Shown here: piece after piece, positions 59,405-64,000 of the stretch
How positions within the stretch are numbered: position 1 is the first letter of the stretch
Layout: each line of letters begins with the position of its first letter
From: Victivallis vadensis
GTDB lineage: Bacteria; Verrucomicrobiota; Lentisphaeria; Victivallales; Victivallaceae
Direction: 5' to 3'
Assembly: GCF_003096415.1 (NCBI RefSeq)
Contig: NZ_QEKH01000001.1
Coordinates: forward strand, 124,001-188,000
Length of the DNA stretch: 64,000 nt
Program-made: the position numbers and the translations under genes
Notes under the pieces: model-generated
What the model was told of the DNA's origin: nothing
Seen by the model: the letters and a program-made list of their open reading frames with translations, nothing else
The model's database searches: none

Positions 59405-59989
59405 TTATTTTTTGACTGTTACAACTTCATCGACCCAGCGGGCCAGCGCCGTTCCGGCTTCTTTGATGCTCCTGCCGGAAAAAGCGCCCCCCTTGCCGAA
59501 AACCGCCTTGGGGCACGCCTTGCGCATGTCGCTTTCACAGCGCGCCATGCCGCCTCCGCCGTGGGTCACGAACGGAATTATGGTCTTGCCGCTGAAATCA
59601 TAGCTGGAAAGGAAGGTCAGGACAGGCGGCGCCATCGTGCTCCACCAGTTCGGCGTACCGACGAAGATTACGTCGTATTTGTCGAACTCCTTCACTTTTT
59701 CGGCCAGCTCCGGCTTGACTCCGGCGTTGATTTCCCGTTTCGCCAGCTCGACGCAGGCGTTGTAATCGGCCGGATACGGCTTGACCGGCTTGATTTCAAA
59801 CAGCGTGCCGCCGGTGTCCTTCTGAATCTGCTCCGCCGCGAAGCGGGTATTGCCGCTGTAGGAATAATAGGCGACCAGAATCTTTCCCGGCTCCGCCGCG
59901 GCTTTCACGGTCTCCTGTTCCGCCGCCGAACAACCGCAGGCTCCGAAAATCGAGGCGGCCATCGCCAGCGCCATTGTTCTGTTTTTCAT
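59405..59989 (-). CDS. Exported flavodoxin-like (lipo)protein
   Basis: A 194-residue protein with an N-terminal export signal ending IFGACGCS, a possible lipobox. The flavodoxin FMN loop YYSYSGNTRFAAEQI follows, then DVIFVGTPNWWSTMAPPVLTFLSSYDFSGKTIIPFVTHGGGG, the Flavodoxin_4/FldA-like fold. Export of a flavodoxin is uncommon; it may move electrons in the periplasm. Its promoter carries a perfect 19-base palindrome between -35 and -10. The LysR gene lies upstream on the same strand. Confidence 0.85.
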   Translation of the reverse strand: MKNRTMALAMAASIFGACGCSAAEQETVKAAAEPGKILVAYYSYSGNTRFAAEQIQKDTGGTLFEIKPVKPYPADYNACVELAKREINAGVKPELAEKVKEFDKYDVIFVGTPNWWSTMAPPVLTFLSSYDFSGKTIIPFVTHGGGGMARCESDMRKACPKAVFGKGGAFSGRSIKEAGTALARWVDEVVTVKK

Positions 59990-60047
59990 CTTCAGTCCTC
60001 CTGTAGTAAAGGTTATGGATCGGCCCGATTGCCGTTCCCTGCCATTC

Positions 60048-60077
60048 AGTATAAAACTTACAGTAACTGTAAGTCAA
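60048..60077 (-). promoter_or_regulatory. Flavodoxin promoter with palindromic operator in the spacer
   Basis: On the minus strand TTGACT (complement of 60072-60077), 18-base spacer, TATACT (complement of 60048-60053). The spacer is filled by a perfect 19-base palindrome with arms ACTTACAGT/ACTGTAAGT (60056-60074), a layout typical of MerR-type activators. Confidence 0.7.
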
Positions 60078-60111
60078 GGAGCTGTTTTCAAAAATATCCG
60101 TTTTTTTCGGA

Positions 60112-61017
60112 TCATTCCCCGGTTTCCGCGAATTTTTCCCGAAGTTTCTCCAGAAAGAGTTCGGCGGCGGCGGAAAACACCTGATACTTTTTCCAGACGA
60201 TATTCAGGCCGGACTCCAGCCGGGGCTCGAACGGGCGAAAGCAGAGGTTGTGGCGACCGGTCACGTTCACGAGCTTGTCCAGCGAGATTGCATAGCCGAC
60301 TCCTTCCTCCACCAGCAGCGCAGCATTGTAGATCAGATTGTAGGTTGCCACGATATTGTCTTGATCGAATCCGTCGCCAAGCCAGTTCAGAACTTCGTTG
60401 TATCCGGAAGTCTGCTGCAGCGGCTGGCGGGAGCAGATCAGCGGCAGTCCCGCCAGATCCTCGCGGGTTATCGACTTTTTTTCCGCCAGAGGCGAATCCC
60501 GGCGCATCACCACGCCCCAGACATCCTTCGCGGGCAAATTCAGATAATCGTATTTCGCAATATTCACCGGCTGGATCAGGATGCCGAAGTCCAGCATTCC
60601 CTTGTCGAGACGTTCGGTCACGTCTTCGGCGTTGCCGCTGTAGATGTGAAACCGGATCTCCGGATAATCGTCATGCAGTTCCCCGATGATCCGGGCAATC
60701 TGACGCATTGCGTCGGTTTCGCCGCCGCCGATGTAGACGTCTCCGCAGACGGCATCCCCCATCGAATTGAACTCCGCCTCGGTCTTGTAGACCATTTCCA
60801 TGATCTCCCCGGCGCGCTTGCGCAGCAGCATCCCCTCCGGAGTCAGCGAAACACTGTGGCTGCCGCGGATGAAAAGCTGTTGCCCCAGTTCGTCTTCCAG
60901 ATCCTTCAGCTGCCGCGAAAGCGTCGGTTGGGTAACGTGGAGCGCCTGGGCCGCGCCGGTGATGCTGCCCTCGCGGGCCACGCCGAGAAAATATCGCAAT
61001 ACTCTGAGTTCCATCAC
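60112..61017 (-). CDS. LysR-family transcriptional regulator
   Basis: A 301-residue regulator. The N-terminal winged helix MELRVLRYFLGVAREGSITGAAQALHVTQPTLSRQLKDLEDELGQQLFIR is canonical LysR, followed by the effector-binding domain. Start after AAAGGAG. Its own promoter contains nested inverted repeats (61042-61080). It is upstream of the flavodoxin gene on the same strand with 122 bases between; whether it controls it is unclear. Confidence 0.92.
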   Translation of the reverse strand: MMELRVLRYFLGVAREGSITGAAQALHVTQPTLSRQLKDLEDELGQQLFIRGSHSVSLTPEGMLLRKRAGEIMEMVYKTEAEFNSMGDAVCGDVYIGGGETDAMRQIARIIGELHDDYPEIRFHIYSGNAEDVTERLDKGMLDFGILIQPVNIAKYDYLNLPAKDVWGVVMRRDSPLAEKKSITREDLAGLPLICSRQPLQQTSGYNEVLNWLGDGFDQDNIVATYNLIYNAALLVEEGVGYAISLDKLVNVTGRHNLCFRPFEPRLESGLNIVWKKYQVFSAAAELFLEKLREKFAETGE

Positions 61018-61041
61018 GGTCTCCTTTCAGTTGCCGATGCT

Positions 61042-61080
61042 ATTATATCACCACATGATATACATTACAAGCATATCATG
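61042..61080 (-). promoter_or_regulatory. LysR promoter with nested inverted repeats
   Basis: On the minus strand TTGTAA (complement of 61065-61070), 17-base spacer, TATAAT (complement of 61042-61047). CATGATAT (61054-61061) and ATATCATG (61073-61080) form an inverted repeat with an 11-base spacer around the -35; ATATCA (61045-61050) and TGATAT (61056-61061) form a second overlapping one. Suits autoregulation by a LysR protein. Confidence 0.7.
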
Positions 61081-61153
61081 ACACAAGGAAGAAGTATTTG
61101 CTATTTCATCGGAGTGAATTAAATTGAAGAGTGAAAACCAAACCGGAGGAGGA

Positions 61154-61204
61154 ATGAAAGCAAAAGAGCAATCCAACCGGACAAGAATCGTTGGCGCACC
61201 CTGA
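61154..61204 (+). CDS. Short ORF, possible leader peptide (16 residues)
   Basis: ATG at 61154 preceded by GGAGGAGG (spacing 4), encoding a basic 16-residue peptide (MKAKEQSNRTRIVGAP) ending TGA. The stop lies in the first arm of the hairpin at 61201-61225. No run of a regulatory amino acid is seen. It may be a leader peptide or simply chance. Confidence 0.3.
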   Translation: MKAKEQSNRTRIVGAP

Positions 61205-61225
61205 TGCGGCCATCGGCTGCATCAG
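61201..61225 (+). promoter_or_regulatory. Stable hairpin overlapping the end of the short ORF
   Basis: CTGATGC (61201-61207) pairs with GCATCAG (61219-61225), continued by GCC/GGC. No T-run follows, so it is not a classic terminator. Confidence 0.5.
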
Positions 61226-61364
61226 GCATTCATCGGCAACTCTCCGACCGTCTGTGCAAATTCAGAAATCGGCTGAAATCTGTTTCGCGGGGTGGAAAAC
61301 ACCGGAAAATTGTGCCATCTTAAAAAATATCGGGAATTGAAAGCAATCATTTCAGGAGAATCCG

Positions 61365-62495
61365 GTGAAAGCGACGTTGAAAAGCGGTTACGCCGCGGAT
61401 GAACTCAAACGGGACCTGGTCGAGAAAATCAGGTCGGGCACTTTGCTGCCCGGCGAAAAAATCCTGAGCGAACGCAAGCTCGCAGATGCCTACCGCATCA
61501 GCTACATGACGGTCCGCCGGGCGATCGAAGAGCTGGCCGATCAGGGATATATTACACGGAAAGCCCATCGCGGCGTTTTCGTGAACGAGAAATTCCGCAA
61601 TCTATCCTCCGCCCGGAACCGCACCATCGCCTTCGTCGCGCAGGACCTCTATGACGGCGTCGTGATCAAACTGCTCGCCGCCATCGAATGGCGCGCCCGC
61701 CGGAGCGGCTACTTCGTGCTGGTCTGCAATTCCATGCTCGACGTCACCATCGAAAAGGGAGTGCTTGAAAATCTCCTGCACAGCAACATCTCCGGCGTGA
61801 TCCTCCTTCCCATCGCCGGCAACAAGAACGTCGCCGCCGCGCGCAGCCTGATCGCGGCGGGAATCCCGGTCGTGACCATCGACAACATCTACGCCGACGA
61901 CCGGATCGATTCGATCGACTGCGACAACTTCGACATGGGCTACAAAGCCACCGAGCACCTGATCAGAAACGGCCACACCAACATCGCCCATATCACGGTC
62001 TCCCAAGAGAATTTCCGCCACAACTACGTCGCCCAGAAACGCATGGAGGGATTCCAGCAGGCTCTGAAGGATCACAAGCTGCCCTGTCCCCGGGAAAACA
62101 TCATGTACCTGCCGTGGGAGTACACCAGTCTGCCGCTGGCCGAAATCGATCTGGACAACCTCGGCTATGACCAGGCCCGGAAGCTGCTGCTCCGCGACAA
62201 CCGGCCGACCGCGTTCTTCGTGATGTTCGATGAGATCGCCTCCGGCGTCTATCTGGCGGCGCGCAACCTGGGGCTCTGCGTCCCGCGCGACGTCTCCGTG
62301 ATCGGCATCAACAACATCGACCTCTGCCGCCGCCTGTCACCCGGCCTGACCACCATTGCGCAGCCTTTCAAGGCCCTCGGGCTGCGCGCTGTCGAAATCC
62401 TGTTGATGCGCGGCACGCCGCAGGGCGACCGGTGCATCAAGGAAGAACTGCTCGGCACACTGATCCAGCGCGGCAGCGTAGCGAACTTACTATAG
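61365..62495 (+). CDS. GntR-type winged-helix regulator with LacI-type ligand-binding domain
   Basis: A 376-residue regulator like AraR. Residues about 10-75 are the GntR winged helix (LLPGEKILSERKLADAYRISYMTVRRAIEELADQGYITRKAHRGVFV). From about 85 the LacI/PBP1 fold follows (TIAFVAQDLYDGVVIKLLAAIEWRARRSGYFVLVCNS, GVILLPIAGNK, ITVSQ, VSVIGINNIDLCRRLSPGLTTIAQP). Start GTG after AGGAGA. It precedes the GH38 alpha-mannosidase gene by 125 bases and probably controls it in response to a mannoside. Confidence 0.9.
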   Translation: MKATLKSGYAADELKRDLVEKIRSGTLLPGEKILSERKLADAYRISYMTVRRAIEELADQGYITRKAHRGVFVNEKFRNLSSARNRTIAFVAQDLYDGVVIKLLAAIEWRARRSGYFVLVCNSMLDVTIEKGVLENLLHSNISGVILLPIAGNKNVAAARSLIAAGIPVVTIDNIYADDRIDSIDCDNFDMGYKATEHLIRNGHTNIAHITVSQENFRHNYVAQKRMEGFQQALKDHKLPCPRENIMYLPWEYTSLPLAEIDLDNLGYDQARKLLLRDNRPTAFFVMFDEIASGVYLAARNLGLCVPRDVSVIGINNIDLCRRLSPGLTTIAQPFKALGLRAVEILLMRGTPQGDRCIKEELLGTLIQRGSVANLL

Positions 62496-62567
62496 CAGTT
62501 ATATAGCAAAATCACCATTTTTCAAACTTTTTGTCACATTTATTTAAGACTCCGTACCGTCCGCCTC

Positions 62568-62596
62568 TTGTCTTGACTGCTGATTTCGGCCATAAT
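62568..62596 (+). promoter_or_regulatory. Candidate promoter of the GH38 gene
   Basis: TTGTCT (62568-62573), 17-base spacer, CATAAT (62591-62596), 25 bases before the ATG at 62621. Confidence 0.4.
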
Positions 62597-62620
62597 TAAA
62601 ACGGAAACCGAAACAGCAGG

Positions 62621-64000
62621 ATGAAATTTGACGGTATGTTTGAAACCATTGAGAATTTATGTGAGACAGTCGCCCCGCTTCAGGTCGAAGTGTGGACTTC
62701 GCCGGAACCGCTCCCCTTTGAACGGCGGTTCGAGGGAACATTCCAAAAGCTGGAAATCGGCCGGAGCTGGGGTTCCCTCTTCGACTGCGGCTGGTTCCGC
62801 TTTTCCGGCACGGTGCCGCCGGGAGAGAGGCCGGAAGAACTGGCGCTGCGGCTGGATGTGAACGGCGAACTGCTGACGGTCGACGCCGCGGGACGGCCGC
62901 TTCGGGCGCTGACCAATTTATCGAGTATTTTCGACCGGAGGATCGGCACTCCGGAAAAACTCTATATGCCTCTGAGTGAGCTGAACATCTCCGGCGGCAA
63001 ATTTGAAGTCTGGGCCGACGCCGGATGCAACGACCTGTTCGGCGCGCTTCAACTGAACGGCACGGTGCGGTTTGCGGAGCTTGTCCGCCGTCCCGCCCGG
63101 CTGGCCGCCGACTACTTTGACCGCCGCTTCGAGCGGGAGGCCGCCGAAGCAGGCTGCAGCAGCGACGGATTGCCGGTCTACGCGACGGGACACTCCCATC
63201 TGGACCTGGCCTGGCTGTGGCCCCTGCGCGAATCCCGCCGCAAGGGCGTGCGCACCTTCGCCACGGCGCTCGCCAACCAGAAAACATATCCGTGGTACTG
63301 CTTCGGCGCGAGCCAGCCGCAGCTCTATTGCTGGGTGGCGGAACAGGCCCCGGAGCTGTTCGAGGCGCTCCGGCGGCGGGAAGCCGAGGGACGCTGGGAG
63401 CTTCAGGGCGCCATGTGGGTGGAGGCGGACACCCACATCCCCGACGGCGAATCGCTGATGCGGCAGTTCATCTACGGGCAGGCTTACTGGCGTGAAACCT
63501 TCGGCCACGAAGTCAGGACCGTGTGGCTGCCGGACATCTTCGGTTATTCAGGCAGTCTGCCGGGCATCGCGAAGCTGAACGGCGCCGAATACGTGCTGAC
63601 CATGAAAAACGCCTGGAACCTTTTCAACCCCTTCCCGTACAATGCGTTCAACTGGACCGGCATCGACGGGAGCCGGGTTCTCGCCTACCGGCTCCCGGAG
63701 GAGACCTACAACGGCTCCGCCAACCCGGCGGCGGTGATGAAGTGCCAACGGCAGGACGCCCAGCGGGCCGTTTCCGGCGCTTCTCTGATGCTGTACGGCA
63801 TCGGCGACGGCGGCGCGGGTCCCGGCGAAACCCATCTGGAGCTGCTGGCGCGGATGGCGGACCGTCCCGGTTTCCCGCCGGTGATCCACGCCGGAGCGGA
63901 GGAGTTCTTCGACCGGATCGCGGCAAAACGGGACTCCCTGCCCGGCTACACCGGCGAACTCTATCTGGAAAACCATCAGGGCACTTTCACCAGTTGCGAA
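62621..64000 (+). CDS. GH38-family alpha-mannosidase, N-terminal part (3' end outside window)
   Basis: 460 codons are visible and the frame is open at the window end. After an N-terminal beta-domain (about 1-175) the catalytic domain begins with TGHSHLDLAWLWPLRESRRK near 190, the zinc-binding His-x-Asp motif of GH38. WLPDIFGYSGSLPGIAK near 303 has the nucleophile Asp. GDGGAGPGETHLELL near 405 is also typical. Full-length relatives have about 800-1000 residues. No signal peptide, so cytoplasmic. The start may be ATG 62621 or the in-frame ATG 62636; ribosome sites are weak for both. Follows a GntR/LacI-type regulator. Confidence 0.9.
   Translation, partial: MKFDGMFETIENLCETVAPLQVEVWTSPEPLPFERRFEGTFQKLEIGRSWGSLFDCGWFRFSGTVPPGERPEELALRLDVNGELLTVDAAGRPLRALTNLSSIFDRRIGTPEKLYMPLSELNISGGKFEVWADAGCNDLFGALQLNGTVRFAELVRRPARLAADYFDRRFEREAAEAGCSSDGLPVYATGHSHLDLAWLWPLRESRRKGVRTFATALANQKTYPWYCFGASQPQLYCWVAEQAPELFEALRRREAEGRWELQGAMWVEADTHIPDGESLMRQFIYGQAYWRETFGHEVRTVWLPDIFGYSGSLPGIAKLNGAEYVLTMKNAWNLFNPFPYNAFNWTGIDGSRVLAYRLPEETYNGSANPAAVMKCQRQDAQRAVSGASLMLYGIGDGGAGPGETHLELLARMADRPGFPPVIHAGAEEFFDRIAAKRDSLPGYTGELYLENHQGTFTSCE

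Larger units (their letters stand above)
61018..61364. other. Regulatory region between LysR and GntR/LacI genes
   Basis: 347 bases. Left part: LysR promoter with inverted repeats. Middle: a 16-codon ORF with a strong ribosome site and a hairpin. Right part: the ribosome site AGGAGA (61354-61359) of the GntR/LacI gene; its promoter is not obvious. Confidence 0.6.

Noticed and set aside
1-64000. CRISPR array, insertion sequence or prophage
   Set aside because: No regular direct repeats with spacers, no transposase, integrase or structural phage genes were seen on either strand.

Overview
The window (64 kb, GC-rich, no plasmid or phage genes seen) looks like the chromosome of a Gram-negative, anaerobic, glycan-degrading bacterium of the Lentisphaerota, close to Victivallis. 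This is an inference from three things: two pseudopilin-like proteins with the FTLIELL...AAMLLPALN start, a high load of glycoside hydrolases with their own regulators, and an outer-membrane lipid A acyltransferase next to fermentation enzymes (indolepyruvate oxidoreductase, acyl-CoA dehydrogenase with EtfAB). No 16S gene is present, so the assignment rests on protein style only.

Layout. 0-4.5 kb: glycan locus with the tail of a secreted beta-sandwich protein, a GH130 phosphorylase and a GH2 enzyme. 4.7-7.2 kb: TSCPD protein, small secreted protein, lipid A acyltransferase, and a tRNA-Lys pair with the stump of a third copy. 7.4-14.3 kb: locus A on the minus strand (hydroxyacid dehydrogenase, pseudopilin-like protein, a giant lyase-esterase fusion) with a divergent AraC regulator. 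14.3-22.5 kb: tRNA-Leu, hflX, a secreted coiled-coil/TPR protein, creD, metX-metW, and a GcvH-like protein without its lipoyl lysine. 22.4-35.5 kb, nearly all minus strand: nucleoside-hydrolase-like protein, GH42, acetyltransferase, ArsC-like protein, M55 peptidase, MarC, purE, rpoZ, acyl-CoA dehydrogenase, etfA, etfB, AGE epimerase, ABC ATPase, tyrA.

35.6-47.6 kb is one long plus-strand run: a leader with an intrinsic terminator, nusA, infB, rbfA, nrnA, truB, an unknown 505-residue protein with a Cys/His-rich tail, then iorA, iorB, an ACT-domain protein, paaK and an M48 lipoprotein peptidase. It joins translation/RNA housekeeping to aromatic amino acid fermentation. 47.6-53.6 kb is locus B: a palindromic operator over the promoter, a second pseudopilin-like protein, a GntR/LacI-type regulator, and two related clan-A hydrolases, one exported and one cytoplasmic. 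53.7-61.0 kb: permease, rpsT, galE, DnaQ-like exonuclease, ABC-F ATPase, flavin reductase, exported flavodoxin and a LysR regulator. 61.1-64 kb: another GntR/LacI-type regulator followed by a GH38 alpha-mannosidase that runs off the end.

Recurring theme: small glycan loci, each carrying its own regulator, two of which start with or contain a pseudopilin-like protein whose role in glycan use is not explained. Other points of note are the lyase-SGNH fusion, the GcvH relative without a lipoylation site, the IorA without a ferredoxin domain, the metal-rich tail of the truB-linked protein, and several well-formed operator palindromes.
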